This document shows, piece after piece, positions 7,730 to 16,550 of a stretch of DNA of 64,000 nt. Origin of the DNA: Loigolactobacillus jiayinensis (GTDB taxonomy: Bacteria > Bacillota > Bacilli > Lactobacillales > Lactobacillaceae); the NCBI RefSeq assembly GCF_003946445.1, contig NZ_RHOF01000001.1, positions 103,676-167,675 on the forward strand. Direction: 5' to 3'. How positions within the stretch are numbered: the first letter of the stretch is position 1; every line of letters starts with the position of its first letter. The translations under genes and the position numbers were made by a program. Below the pieces are notes generated by a model that worked only from the letters and a program-made list of their open reading frames with translations, was not told where the DNA came from and did not search any database.

Positions 7730-10033
7730 ATGGCTGATACGGAAAAGCAACAAGAACAAGCACGTGTTGATGATGTTATCACAAAAATCAAGCGTACCGA
7801 AGCAACACTGACTGATAAAATTGCGGCAGCTAAAGCCGATGAAAAGAACATCAATGATAATTTTTACAATGATGTACGGTTGAATGTAGGGTCCTATGAA
7901 TCCATGATGGACACAGCATTATCGATCCGACAGCAACAGCAAATGTTGAATGATCGCAACAATAGTTGGCGTCACTCAACGCAACAACTAGGTGTATTGC
8001 AACGTTTGGAAAAGACACCTTACTTTGCGCGAATCGATTTTCAAGAAACCAATGCTAAAGCGCCAGAAACCATTTATATTGGGCTAGGCTCTTTTACTGA
8101 TAAGCAGGATCATTTTCTAGTTTATGACTGGCGGGCGCCGATTTCTTCAATCTATTATGATGGTAATCTAGGTCGGGTCACTTATCAAACGCCAGATGGT
8201 GAACAGGCAGTGAATATCACGCTGAAGCGGCAATTTTTGATTGCTGACGGTGAAATCAAAACTATGTTTGACACGCAAGAAACTATTGGTGATCAGATGC
8301 TGATGGAAGTGTTAGGCGAGCAAGCCGATACCAAGATGAAAAGCATTGTTACCACTATTCAGCGCGAACAAAACCAAATCATTCGCGATACTAGCGCGCG
8401 CTTGTTATTCGTCCAGGGGGCAGCTGGTTCCGGTAAAACATCGGCAATCATGCAGCGAGTGGCCTATTTATTGTATCGTTACCGTGGCAATTTAAGTTCT
8501 AGCCAAGTGATCATGTTCTCGCCGAACCAATTATTCAACGACTATGTATCCAATGTGTTGCCAGAATTAGGCGAACAGAATATGGTTCAGCTGACCTATT
8601 ATCAGTACGCAGCACGGCGGATCCCTAGCTTAAAAGTCGATGATTTATTTACTCAGTTTGAGAAAAATGAATCAGCCGTTGATAAAAAAATCAATCAACT
8701 GAAGGGTAGCTTAGCCTTTTTCCGTGCCACCAAGAAGTACGCAAATGGCTTAGGTACGAGTGGCATGCGCTTTCGTGACGTTAAATTGCGTAACGAAGTA
8801 TTCATTGACCATGAGCGGATCGAGAAAACGTACTATAAATATAATACTAACTATCGGTTAGGTAATCGCCTGAATGCGACTAAAGAAGAATTATTGAAGT
8901 ACTTTGGTCGGCGGATCGAGTCTGAAATGAAGGCAAAATGGGTCAGCGAGTTCATTCAAAATTTGGATGAAGAAGGGATGCGCAAGTGGTACGGCAACCA
9001 TCCGCGTAACTTTGAAAACGGCGATAAAGAATTCCGTTTCTTAGCTCGACGGATAGTAACAGCCGCGTTTGAGAGCGTGCGCCGTGGCGTGATCCGTAAT
9101 CGATTCTTGAATATTAAAGCGCAGTACATCGACTTTTTACGCCAAGTACCTCAATTGTTAAACTTGAAGAAATTCGGGTTAACAGAAGAAGCTTGGCAAT
9201 TAAATGTCAATCAAGTGCTAGCTGAATTACGGCAAAAGCAGTTGGCCACCGCCGACGTAACACCATATTTACATCTATATGATTTAATGACCGGTAAGCA
9301 TGGTGACCGCGATATTCGTTATTTATTTATTGATGAAATTCAAGATTACACACCTTATCAGCTAAGTTTCCTGAAATCCAGTTTCCCCAACGCGCGTTTT
9401 ACATTGTTAGGAGATCTGAACCAAGCTATTTTTACACAGGAAAGTAGTCATAGCTTACTGAAAGAATTAGCAACCATGTTCAAGCCAGAAGAAACCCGAG
9501 TGGTGCAGTTGACGCAATCATATCGTTCAACGCAGCAGATCACTGATTTTACCAAGGCCATTTTGCGTAACGGTGAATCAGTAACCGCCTTTGATCGACA
9601 AGGGGCACTACCCAATATTGTTACCGCGCCGGCAGAAGACGCGTTATTAGACGTTTTGCAGCAGCAACTTGCCGAAAATACGGCTGCTAATCGAGTAACG
9701 GCGATCATCACGAAAACATTGCCAGAAAGTAAGGCTTTATACGAAACCTTACGGGCACGCGGTGAAAAAATAACCTTGATTCGCTCTGAAAATCAACGTT
9801 TAGCTGCTGGTACAATTATTGTGCCTTCATATTTAGCTAAAGGTTTGGAATTCGACGCCATCATTGCTTGGCAAGTGACTGCGACCAATTATGGGGCTGA
9901 CGATCAGCGGCAACTATTGTACACGATTGCTTCTAGAGCGATGCACCGCTTAACCATATTGGCGCAAGGCGAATTATCACCATTATTAGCGGATGTACCG
10001 CAATCAGCTTATACATTGACCCAGCTAAATTAA
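7730..10033 (+). CDS. helD: HelD, RNA polymerase recycling motor ATPase (UvrD-like)
   Basis: A 767-residue superfamily 1 helicase-like protein. The N-terminal coiled coil (about 1-90) is the arm that enters the RNA polymerase secondary channel. Walker A GAAGSGKT is near residue 229, Walker B LFIDEIQD near 533, motif III GDLNQAIF near 565, motif IV LTQSYRST near 590. The C-terminal motif around KGLEFDAIIAWQV is present. HelD pries stalled polymerase from DNA using ATP. ATG with GGGAGG upstream. Length is normal for the class I HelD of Firmicutes. Confidence 0.85.
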   Translation: MADTEKQQEQARVDDVITKIKRTEATLTDKIAAAKADEKNINDNFYNDVRLNVGSYESMMDTALSIRQQQQMLNDRNNSWRHSTQQLGVLQRLEKTPYFARIDFQETNAKAPETIYIGLGSFTDKQDHFLVYDWRAPISSIYYDGNLGRVTYQTPDGEQAVNITLKRQFLIADGEIKTMFDTQETIGDQMLMEVLGEQADTKMKSIVTTIQREQNQIIRDTSARLLFVQGAAGSGKTSAIMQRVAYLLYRYRGNLSSSQVIMFSPNQLFNDYVSNVLPELGEQNMVQLTYYQYAARRIPSLKVDDLFTQFEKNESAVDKKINQLKGSLAFFRATKKYANGLGTSGMRFRDVKLRNEVFIDHERIEKTYYKYNTNYRLGNRLNATKEELLKYFGRRIESEMKAKWVSEFIQNLDEEGMRKWYGNHPRNFENGDKEFRFLARRIVTAAFESVRRGVIRNRFLNIKAQYIDFLRQVPQLLNLKKFGLTEEAWQLNVNQVLAELRQKQLATADVTPYLHLYDLMTGKHGDRDIRYLFIDEIQDYTPYQLSFLKSSFPNARFTLLGDLNQAIFTQESSHSLLKELATMFKPEETRVVQLTQSYRSTQQITDFTKAILRNGESVTAFDRQGALPNIVTAPAEDALLDVLQQQLAENTAANRVTAIITKTLPESKALYETLRARGEKITLIRSENQRLAAGTIIVPSYLAKGLEFDAIIAWQVTATNYGADDQRQLLYTIASRAMHRLTILAQGELSPLLADVPQSAYTLTQLN

Positions 10034-10040
10034 ATTGGGC

Positions 10041-10068
10041 TTGTATTTTTAATGAAAACGGTTATAAT
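10041..10068 (+). promoter_or_regulatory. promoter of the thiamine transport operon
   Basis: TTGTAT (10041-10046), 16-bp spacer, TATAAT (10063-10068), placed about 15 bp before the TPP riboswitch begins. Confidence 0.6.
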
Positions 10069-10082
10069 TTAATGTAATTGAA

Positions 10083-10168
10083 AGCAGGGGAGCTGTTGTG
10101 AACAGCTGAGAGGAAAATACATTTTCGACCCTTTAAACCTGATTGGTTAAAACCAGCGTAGGGAGCTA
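10083..10168 (+). ncRNA. TPP riboswitch (THI element)
   Basis: Contains the conserved blocks in the proper order: GGGGAGC, a hairpin (AGCTGTTGTGAACAGCT), CTGAGAGGA, GACCCTTTAAACCTGAT, and the closing CCAGCGTAGGGAGCT. It binds thiamine pyrophosphate and shuts off downstream expression; the expression platform is the terminator at 10181-10217. Confidence 0.93.
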
Positions 10169-10180
10169 TTTTGACGGTAA

Positions 10181-10217
10181 AAGCACATCCTTAGGCAATG
10201 AGGATGTGCTTTTTTTA
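10181..10217 (+). terminator. riboswitch-controlled terminator
   Basis: AAGCACATCCT (10181-10191) pairs with AGGATGTGCTT (10201-10211), followed by seven T residues. Its position just after the TPP aptamer and about 90 bp before the first gene indicates transcriptional attenuation by thiamine pyrophosphate. Confidence 0.85.
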
Positions 10218-10308
10218 TGCAAATTTTTAGTTCGGCTTTCAAAAAAAGGTGAGGGAGGATAGGACTTTATTTAGGGTAATCGGTATTTAATTAGACAAGG
10301 AGGAAATT

Positions 10309-10608
10309 ATGATGAATTCAAGTATTGCGGTTCAAGTTTTACCTTTAAATGTGGATACACAAAAAACAGTGGCTATTGTTGATGCGGTGATCGCTTATAT
10401 TCAAACCACTGGCGTCAGTTATCAGGTGAGTGCGTTTGAAACGACCTTAGAAGGGGATTATGACCAGCTAATGACTGTGGTCAAACAAATTCCTTTAGTG
10501 GCAGCTAAAGCAGGGGCAACGGCTGATATGATCTATTTAAAAATTAATTATCAAGCTCAAGGTGAGGTTTTAACGATTGCAGAAAAAACAGATAAATATC
10601 AAGATTAA
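10309..10608 (+). CDS. thiamine-binding MTH1187/YkoF-like protein
   Basis: A 99-residue single-domain protein of the DUF77/MTH1187 ferredoxin-like fold (SSIAVQVLPLN, then an ALETTLEGDYDQLM-like segment written here FETTLEGDYDQLM). YkoF-type proteins bind thiamine or hydroxymethylpyrimidine in the cytoplasm and are often encoded with precursor transporters. First gene after the TPP riboswitch; start ATG after AGGAGG. The next gene starts inside its 3' end, so the two are translationally coupled. Confidence 0.8.
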   Translation: MMNSSIAVQVLPLNVDTQKTVAIVDAVIAYIQTTGVSYQVSAFETTLEGDYDQLMTVVKQIPLVAAKAGATADMIYLKINYQAQGEVLTIAEKTDKYQD

Positions 10609-11350
10609 TTGGGCACCATGGCTAGTTTTAGGCCTTTGCTTATTATTGTGGCAGGCTGTAGTTAGTTTTGGAATCGTACCGCGCTTTTTATTGCCGGCGC
10701 CAACCGATGTTGTGACAGCTCTTTATACCGATCGGGCGTTATTGCTGCAGAATATGTGGATAACTTTAACAGAAACGTTAATTGGTTTATTAGTGGGTAT
10801 TTTATTAGGTATCTTTTTGGCAATCGTGATGGATCGTTTTGAATTCTTATATCGTGCGGTTTATCCATTGCTGGTGATCAGCCAGACCGTACCAACAGTG
10901 GCAATCGCGCCGATTCTGATTCTCTGGTTAGGCTACGGCATGTTGCCTAAAATTGTCTTAATTATCGTCACCACATTTTTCCCAGTTGCGGTGGAGATGT
11001 TGGCTGGTTTTCGCGCCACCGATCCAGATCTATTACAATTGATGGCGACTATGGGGGCAACACGCCTAAAAGTTTTGTGGTTCGTCAAGTTGCCACAAGC
11101 TTTGGATCATTTCTTTGCCAGCTTGCGTATTGCAACCACGTATGCCGTCATTTCGGCAGTTGTGGCCGAATGGGTTGGCGGTAATGATGGCCTAGGTGTT
11201 TATATGACCCGCGTCATGAAAGCTTATGCCTTTGACAAAATGTTTGCGGTGATCGTTTTGATCACGATTCTGAGTTTGCTATTAATGGGCTTGGTCAATG
11301 GCTTACAACGCTGGTTGGAGCCATGGAAACGCGCAGTAAACAAACAATAA
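10577..11350 (+). CDS. thiamine-precursor ABC transporter permease (ThiX-like)
   Basis: A 257-residue BPD-transport membrane protein with about six helices and the cytoplasmic EAA loop (LLQLMATMGATRLKVLWFVKLPQAL) that docks with the ATPase. It resembles the SsuC/ThiX permease class. The start is TTG at 10577 with GGTGAGG about nine bases upstream, overlapping the thiamine-binding gene by 32 bases. With the following binding protein and ATPase it makes a complete importer, probably for hydroxymethylpyrimidine or a related thiamine precursor. Confidence 0.82.
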   Translation: MQKKQINIKINWAPWLVLGLCLLLWQAVVSFGIVPRFLLPAPTDVVTALYTDRALLLQNMWITLTETLIGLLVGILLGIFLAIVMDRFEFLYRAVYPLLVISQTVPTVAIAPILILWLGYGMLPKIVLIIVTTFFPVAVEMLAGFRATDPDLLQLMATMGATRLKVLWFVKLPQALDHFFASLRIATTYAVISAVVAEWVGGNDGLGVYMTRVMKAYAFDKMFAVIVLITILSLLLMGLVNGLQRWLEPWKRAVNKQ

Positions 11351-11389
11351 GATTAGCTTAGCATTAATTACAAAATGAAGGAGTACAAA

Positions 11390-12391
11390 ATGTACAAAAA
11401 AATATTAGCTGGCGCAGTATTAGGGTTAACCTTACTTGGTTTAACTGGTTGCGGGCAACAAACCAAGTCAACGAAAACAACTGAGTTAACGGTGGTACTT
11501 GATTACACGCCAAACACCAACCATACAGGTTTATACGTCGCTCAGCAGAAAAAATTCTATCAAAAGCACCACTTAAAAGTGAAAATCGTACAACCACCAC
11601 AGAGTGGGGCTGATGGTTTAGTCGCAGCCGGTAAAGCCCAATTTGGCGTTTCTTATCAGGATACGATGTCACCAGAACTTAGCGGGAAAAAACAATTGCC
11701 GATCACGGCCATTGCTGCATTAGTGCAACATAATACGTCAGGAATCATGTCGCGGCAGGCTGATAATATCACCAGTCCTAAGGCGATGGTAGGTAAGCGT
11801 TACGCCACGTGGAATTTACCGATCGAACAGGCAATTATCCGTACCTTAGTTAATCAGGATGGTGGTCGCTACCAAGACGTTAAATTGACCCCGGGGAACT
11901 TTACTGACGAGGTGGCCGCGCTAAAAACTAAGAAAGTCGATGATGTCTGGGTTTATTACGCTTGGGGTGGCATTAACGCGCAAGTCCAGAATTATCCGGT
12001 TAATTATTTTGCCTTACGTAAAATCAATCCAGTATTTGATTATTACACACCAGTTTTGATTGGGAATAATCGTTATTTGAAACAACATCCAAAAGTCGCT
12101 AAAGAATTTTTAGCGGCGACCAAGGAAGGCTATCAGTATGCCATCAAGCATCCGACCAAGGCGGCAACTATTTTAGAAAATAAAGTGCCAGAATTAAAGG
12201 GTAAGCAAGCTAAGTTAGTTTTAGCGAGTCAAAAATGGTTAAGCGGCCAGTATCAGGCGGAAGTTAAACGCTGGGGTTACATTAAACCACAACGGTGGAA
12301 TCGCTTCTATCAGTGGTTAAATCAAGAAAAATTAGTCGACACACCATTAGCTAAAAATGCCGGCTTCACTAATCAGTATCTACCTAAGTAA
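11390..12391 (+). CDS. thiamine-precursor substrate-binding lipoprotein (ThiY/NMT1-like)
   Basis: A 333-residue extracellular binding protein anchored as a lipoprotein: MYKKILAGAVLGLTLLGL then lipobox LTGC. The mature part is an NMT1/THI5-like periplasmic-binding fold (LTVVLDYTPNTNHTGLYVAQ at its start; VAAGKAQFGVSY after). This family binds pyrimidine precursors of thiamine. The ATG at 11390 is chosen because AAGGAG lies eight bases upstream; an in-frame ATG at 11375 overlaps that site. Third gene of the TPP-controlled operon. Confidence 0.85.
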   Translation: MYKKILAGAVLGLTLLGLTGCGQQTKSTKTTELTVVLDYTPNTNHTGLYVAQQKKFYQKHHLKVKIVQPPQSGADGLVAAGKAQFGVSYQDTMSPELSGKKQLPITAIAALVQHNTSGIMSRQADNITSPKAMVGKRYATWNLPIEQAIIRTLVNQDGGRYQDVKLTPGNFTDEVAALKTKKVDDVWVYYAWGGINAQVQNYPVNYFALRKINPVFDYYTPVLIGNNRYLKQHPKVAKEFLAATKEGYQYAIKHPTKAATILENKVPELKGKQAKLVLASQKWLSGQYQAEVKRWGYIKPQRWNRFYQWLNQEKLVDTPLAKNAGFTNQYLPK

Positions 12392-12415
12392 GCGACTGAA
12401 AAGTTTAGAAAGTGG

Positions 12416-13165
12416 GTGAGTCGTATTCTATTAGAGGTCGCGCACGTCAGTAAAAAATTTGATCAGCAGCCAGTTCTTGCTGATATTAGTTTGAAAATCG
12501 ACCATGGTGAGATCGTTGCCTTATTAGGAATCAGTGGCTCTGGAAAGACAACCTTGTTCAACATTATTGCTGGATTATTAGCTTGTGATCAGGGACAAGT
12601 GCTTTTGGCCGGAGAAGATGTTACTGGGCAAAGCGGCCAGGTTAGTTATATGCTGCAAAAGGATTTGTTGCTACCATTTCGAACGATTGCTGGTAATGTA
12701 GCGTTACCGCTGTTGCTGCATGGTGAAAACAAACACGCGGCCTACCAAAAAGTATTGCCCTACCTTGAGACGTTTGGTTTGGCGGGAACGCAAGCACAAT
12801 ATCCAGCAGCACTTTCTGGCGGGATGCGTCAACGCGCTGCCTTATTGCGTACTTATTTATTTGGTAAACCGCTGGCGTTACTGGATGAACCGTTCAGTGC
12901 TTTAGACGAGATTACCAAACGCAATATGCATCAATGGTATTTAGACGTGATTCAGCAGATTGATTTGACCACGCTACTCGTGACACATGATATTGATGAA
13001 GCGTTGGTGTTGGCGGATCGAATCTATGTTTTGGCCGGCACACCTAGTCGTATTGCAACAGAATTGAAGTTGCCAGCCCGTGCGCAGCGGGGACAGGATT
13101 TTGAGTTAACACCCACCTTCGTTGACTTTAAACGGCAAATTTTAAGCCTATTAGCGGGTGCGTAA
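12416..13165 (+). CDS. thiamine-precursor ABC transporter ATP-binding protein (ThiZ-like)
   Basis: A 249-residue ABC ATPase: Walker A GISGSGKTT near residue 40, Q-loop MLQKDLLLPF, signature LSGGMRQRAALLR, Walker B LALLDEPFSALD, H-loop LVTHDIDEAL. It energises the permease at 10577. GTG start with only a weak ribosome-binding site, 24 bases after the binding-protein gene. Last gene of the TPP-riboswitch operon. Confidence 0.85.
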   Translation: MSRILLEVAHVSKKFDQQPVLADISLKIDHGEIVALLGISGSGKTTLFNIIAGLLACDQGQVLLAGEDVTGQSGQVSYMLQKDLLLPFRTIAGNVALPLLLHGENKHAAYQKVLPYLETFGLAGTQAQYPAALSGGMRQRAALLRTYLFGKPLALLDEPFSALDEITKRNMHQWYLDVIQQIDLTTLLVTHDIDEALVLADRIYVLAGTPSRIATELKLPARAQRGQDFELTPTFVDFKRQILSLLAGA

Positions 13166-13280
13166 TTTAAAACTTACTATAAAAATAAAGCGCTTTAGCA
13201 AAATTCATGAATTCTCCCCACCAAGTATGCTAAACTTTAATTATGAATGGGTCATATGGCTTAGCATTGGGGGGATCGAA

Positions 13281-13679
13281 GTGGCAAACTATCAAATTAG
13301 TTTTAACAATAAGATCAAAACAGAAACTATTACGGTGGCTTACACTGCCAGTCATACAACGTTGAGTGGCCGGCGGCAGATTTTGTATAATGGTGAGTCA
13401 GTTTTCCAACGGGAGGCGGTACCACCGCTGTTATTACAAACTGGAGAAGTGGCTTTACGGTCGATTGAGCAAGTTATGGTCGGGTTAAAACAAAACTATC
13501 AGTTGGTAAAGGTTAATTTTGCACAGCCACAAAACTCTGCGTTACTGGGTGTACCGAGTTTTCAGATGTTTAGTCGCTATTTAAAGGAGCATAAATTGTT
13601 ACATTGTGTGCCAACGCACCAAGCTGCTGGTAAAACGGTTGTAGATATTACATTTGAACAAGAATTACGCATTGGTTAA
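13281..13679 (+). CDS. hypothetical protein, 132 residues
   Basis: I place the start at GTG 13281, after GGGGGGATCGAA; the open frame extends 41 codons upstream without a ribosome-binding site. The product (MANYQISFNNKIKTE...) looks like a soluble beta-rich domain with no signal peptide; I do not recognise the family. It follows the thiamine operon by about 115 bp, which contains a possible promoter (TATGCT at 13226-13231), so it may be transcribed on its own. It ends at a bidirectional terminator. Confidence 0.6.
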   Translation: MANYQISFNNKIKTETITVAYTASHTTLSGRRQILYNGESVFQREAVPPLLLQTGEVALRSIEQVMVGLKQNYQLVKVNFAQPQNSALLGVPSFQMFSRYLKEHKLLHCVPTHQAAGKTVVDITFEQELRIG

Positions 13680-13730
13680 AGCAAATGCGAGTGCGCCATA
13701 GTTTAGGTTTTTTCTGGACTACGGCGTGAA

Positions 13731-13781
13731 AAAACAAGCAACCGCCTACTGAAGTTTGTCAGTGGACGGTTGCTTGTTTCC
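13731..13781. terminator. bidirectional terminator
   Basis: AAACAAGCAACCG (13732-13744) pairs with CGGTTGCTTGTTT (13767-13779), extended inside by ACTGA/TCAGT. It lies between the plus-strand hypothetical gene and the minus-strand degV-like gene. Confidence 0.8.
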
Positions 13782-13800
13782 TTATTTAATTTAAAACAAT

Positions 13801-14667
13801 TTAATCAATATCCTCAAAATTGCGGGACCAAACAGCACCCATTACTTTGCGGCCAGTATGAACACCTAGTACTGGTCCTAGGCTACTGGTATCGATCGTA
13901 GCTTGGGGAAACGTTTCTTTTAGATCGGCGACCCATTCGTCACTGGTCGCCTGATTGTCGCCATTAATGACATCAATGCGAACAGGGTAGCCAACGCTAT
14001 CGATAAAGCTAGCAATGTCGGTTTTGATGTGAATAAAGGCGCGGCGCATCGTTCGTTCCTTAGCCGCAGCAATAATTTGCCCAGCATCGTTGAAACGTAA
14101 AATTGGTTTGATCCGTAGCATATTACCCAGCAGCGCCGAAGTATTACTTAAACGGCCTGTACGGACCAAATGACTAAGATCGTCAACAACGAAATCAACG
14201 TGTTGCGTTGAACGCAATTCAGTTAATGCGGCAAGAATTTCTTCAACCGACTTACCGGCGCGGATTAATTTTGCGGCTAACAGTGCTTGGTTAGCTTCGG
14301 CGGCGCTGGTCAATTTAGAATCAAATGGATAAACTTTAATGTTATGAATATTCGGTAGATAAGCTTCAAGGTTGTTGATGAAGCTGGTGATGCCGCTAGA
14401 TAAATGAATACTGATCACGGCTTCATAACCCTGAGCGGCTAATTCATCATAGACCGCTTGAATTTGGCCCATGGAGATTTGTGCGGTGGTTGGCAATTCC
14501 TTTTCGCTGGTTAATTTCTCGTAGAATTCCTTAGTTGTGATATCGACATTTTCTTTATATGTGTGCTGACCAAAAATTACGGTGATTGGAACGACAGTAA
14601 TATTATTGGCAGCGGCTTGTTCAGGGGTTAAATAGCTGGCACTATCAGTTACAACGGCAATTTTCAT
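13801..14667 (-). CDS. DegV-family fatty-acid-binding protein
   Basis: A 288-residue two-domain DegV protein: KIAVVTDSASYLTPEQA at the N-terminus, the TTAQISMGQ loop near residue 85, and SSGITSFINNLE. The C-terminal portion carries the LVRTGRLSNTSALLGNMLRIKPIL stretch. DegV (FakB) proteins present fatty acids to the FakA kinase. No fakA is nearby. Start ATG with AAAGGAGT upstream on the minus strand. Confidence 0.88.
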   Translation of the reverse strand: MKIAVVTDSASYLTPEQAAANNITVVPITVIFGQHTYKENVDITTKEFYEKLTSEKELPTTAQISMGQIQAVYDELAAQGYEAVISIHLSSGITSFINNLEAYLPNIHNIKVYPFDSKLTSAAEANQALLAAKLIRAGKSVEEILAALTELRSTQHVDFVVDDLSHLVRTGRLSNTSALLGNMLRIKPILRFNDAGQIIAAAKERTMRRAFIHIKTDIASFIDSVGYPVRIDVINGDNQATSDEWVADLKETFPQATIDTSSLGPVLGVHTGRKVMGAVWSRNFEDID

Positions 14668-14898
14668 ACTAAACTCCTTTTTGGCGCAAACCTTGTATTA
14701 TTTATTGAGCAAACGTTAACTGGATTAAATGCGCTAAGGTAAAAAAGCGCGTAGTTTCATTTTACGCTAAATATAAAAGTATTGCGACTATGTTTTACTT
14801 GCCAAATAATTGTTAGCGCTTTATTTTGCAGGTAGTACATCTATCAGTCTACTTTGTTATTGTCTGGATAAATTGCAATTAATTTTGCGGTGAACCTG

Positions 14899-14907
14899 TG
14901 CTATAAT
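14899..14907 (+). promoter_or_regulatory. extended -10 promoter for the thioesterase gene
   Basis: TGCTATAAT is a perfect extended -10 element 55 bp before the gene start. No good -35 lies at the proper distance, which extended -10 promoters tolerate. The remaining 290-bp gap from 14668 shows nothing else I can name. Confidence 0.55.
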
Positions 14908-14962
14908 TCTGGTAATGCTTACACCGTAACTGGCTAAGTATAGATTACAATGAGGTGAGTAA

Positions 14963-15430
14963 ATGGCCGTAAAAAGTTGTCAAGCATCGTTGATCGTGCA
15001 TCAGCATCGGGTACGTTATCAGGATCTTAATTCACATCAAACGATGCACGGTGGTCAATTACTTCATTTGTTCGATGATCAAGTTGCTGAATCAGCCCGA
15101 CAGTTTGGCCATCAGCGGGTGGTAACGGCTAGCGTCGATCGTTTTGACTTTATTCAGCCGTTAGTCTATGGTGAGCAATTCACAATTTATAGTTTTGTTA
15201 GTGGCGTGACCCAGCGTTCACTAGAAGTTTACGCTTACGTACTCAATGCAAAAGGCCAGTTCGCCGACGAAGCGTTCTTATCCTTGGTCAGCATGGTCCA
15301 ACAACCTGATTGGCCACAGATTCAGCCGGAAAGTAAATTAGAACAAGCGGTGTGTGCTGGTTACGCTCAGCGCTATGCCGCCAATCTAGCACAACGACAA
15401 GCGGCCAGCGCACGACAAGCTTTACTGTAG
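14963..15430 (+). CDS. acyl-CoA thioesterase, hot-dog fold
   Basis: A 155-residue single hot-dog domain of the YkhA/BACH type: RYQDLNSHQTMHGGQLLHLFDDQVAESA contains the family's Asn/Gly/Asp active-site region, and VVTASVDRFDFIQPLVYGEQ the following strand. It hydrolyses acyl-CoA in the cytoplasm. Only 16 bases separate it from coaA, which makes the substrate coenzyme, so the two probably form one operon around CoA homeostasis. Confidence 0.8.
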   Translation: MAVKSCQASLIVHQHRVRYQDLNSHQTMHGGQLLHLFDDQVAESARQFGHQRVVTASVDRFDFIQPLVYGEQFTIYSFVSGVTQRSLEVYAYVLNAKGQFADEAFLSLVSMVQQPDWPQIQPESKLEQAVCAGYAQRYAANLAQRQAASARQALL

Positions 15431-15446
15431 TTGGAGGAAACTTGGT

Positions 15447-16370
15447 TTGCAAAATGAAATGAACTATTACAAAATTGAACGGCATGAATGGAAAAAGTTT
15501 TACCGTAACGGTATGGCACCATTATCACAGGCTGATTTGGATCAAGCCAAGTCACTGAATGACCGAATTTCTTTAGCTGACGTTAAAGAAATTTATTTGC
15601 CGTTGCGTCATTTGGTCCACGTTTATTATGATCAGTATCAAAGCCAGCAACAAGATCGGGCGGATTTTCTACGTTTGCGGCTGCACAAGGCACCATTTGT
15701 CGTGGGTATCGCAGGTAGTGTTGCCGTGGGTAAAAGTACGACTGCACGCTTATTGGAGATATTACTGACCCGCGCTTATCCGACTAAAAAAATTCAAAAT
15801 ATTACCACTGATGGCTTTTTATATTCTAACGCCGAATTGAAGAAGCGTGGTTTGTTGGCGCGTAAAGGCTTTCCGGAAAGTTATAATATGAAGCGGCTGA
15901 TCATGTTTATGAATGAAGTTAAAAATAATCTTGGTCCCGCTAAAGCACCACGTTACTCCCATCAAAGTTATGACGTATTACCTAATCAGTATGACTTGAT
16001 CGATTCACCAGATATATTGATCGTTGAAGGAATCAATGTACTCCAGTTACCTAGCAGCCAGCCAGTCTACGTCAGTGACTTTTTTGATTTTTCAATTTAT
16101 GTTGATGCTGATCCTGTGCTGATTGAGCAATGGTATTTGGATCGCTTTAAGTTGTTGCTGGATACGGCCTTTACTGATCCAACTAATTATTATTATCCTT
16201 ACGCCATTGGTGATCGTAAGGCTGCAGTGGAAATGGCTAAAAATGTCTGGATGACCAACGATCTACCTAATTTACGTGATTATATTTTACCAACACGCAG
16301 TCGAGCCGATGTGATTTTACATAAAACGAATAATCACCGGATCAATGAAATTTATTTACGTAAGTTCTAG
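15447..16370 (+). CDS. coaA: pantothenate kinase, type I
   Basis: A 307-residue type I (prokaryotic) pantothenate kinase that phosphorylates pantothenate in the first step of CoA synthesis. Walker A GSVAVGKSTTAR is near residue 90; TTDGFLYSNAELKKRGLLARKG and GFPESYNMKRL are hallmark segments; the C-terminus carries FTDPTNYYYPYA. The start is TTG at 15447, eight bases after GGAGGA; an internal ATG at 15459 lacks a ribosome-binding site at the right spacing. Confidence 0.93.
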   Translation: MQNEMNYYKIERHEWKKFYRNGMAPLSQADLDQAKSLNDRISLADVKEIYLPLRHLVHVYYDQYQSQQQDRADFLRLRLHKAPFVVGIAGSVAVGKSTTARLLEILLTRAYPTKKIQNITTDGFLYSNAELKKRGLLARKGFPESYNMKRLIMFMNEVKNNLGPAKAPRYSHQSYDVLPNQYDLIDSPDILIVEGINVLQLPSSQPVYVSDFFDFSIYVDADPVLIEQWYLDRFKLLLDTAFTDPTNYYYPYAIGDRKAAVEMAKNVWMTNDLPNLRDYILPTRSRADVILHKTNNHRINEIYLRKF

Positions 16371-16470
16371 CGGTGGGTAAAGTGTTCAGGTTTTAAGGCT
16401 ACTTGAGCCTGATTCAGGCTAATACCTATTTTTGCGAAACATATTTTAAATGAGAGTCTGTTAGGAATAG

Positions 16471-16499
16471 TTGACCTAGCGGCTTGCAATCAGTAGAAT
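16471..16499 (+). promoter_or_regulatory. guaA promoter
   Basis: TTGACC (16471-16476), 17-bp spacer, TAGAAT (16494-16499), giving a leader of about 45 bases. I see no purine-riboswitch core in this leader. Confidence 0.65.
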
Positions 16500-16550
16500 A
16501 GGTTTATTGAAAAAAGTTATGAAAGTCAATCTTATAATGAGGTGAATTTG

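Noticed and set aside
16533..16538. TATAAT as guaA -10 box
   Set aside because: It overlaps the guaA ribosome-binding site, leaving no room for a leader; the TTGACC/TAGAAT pair at 16471-16499 is properly placed.
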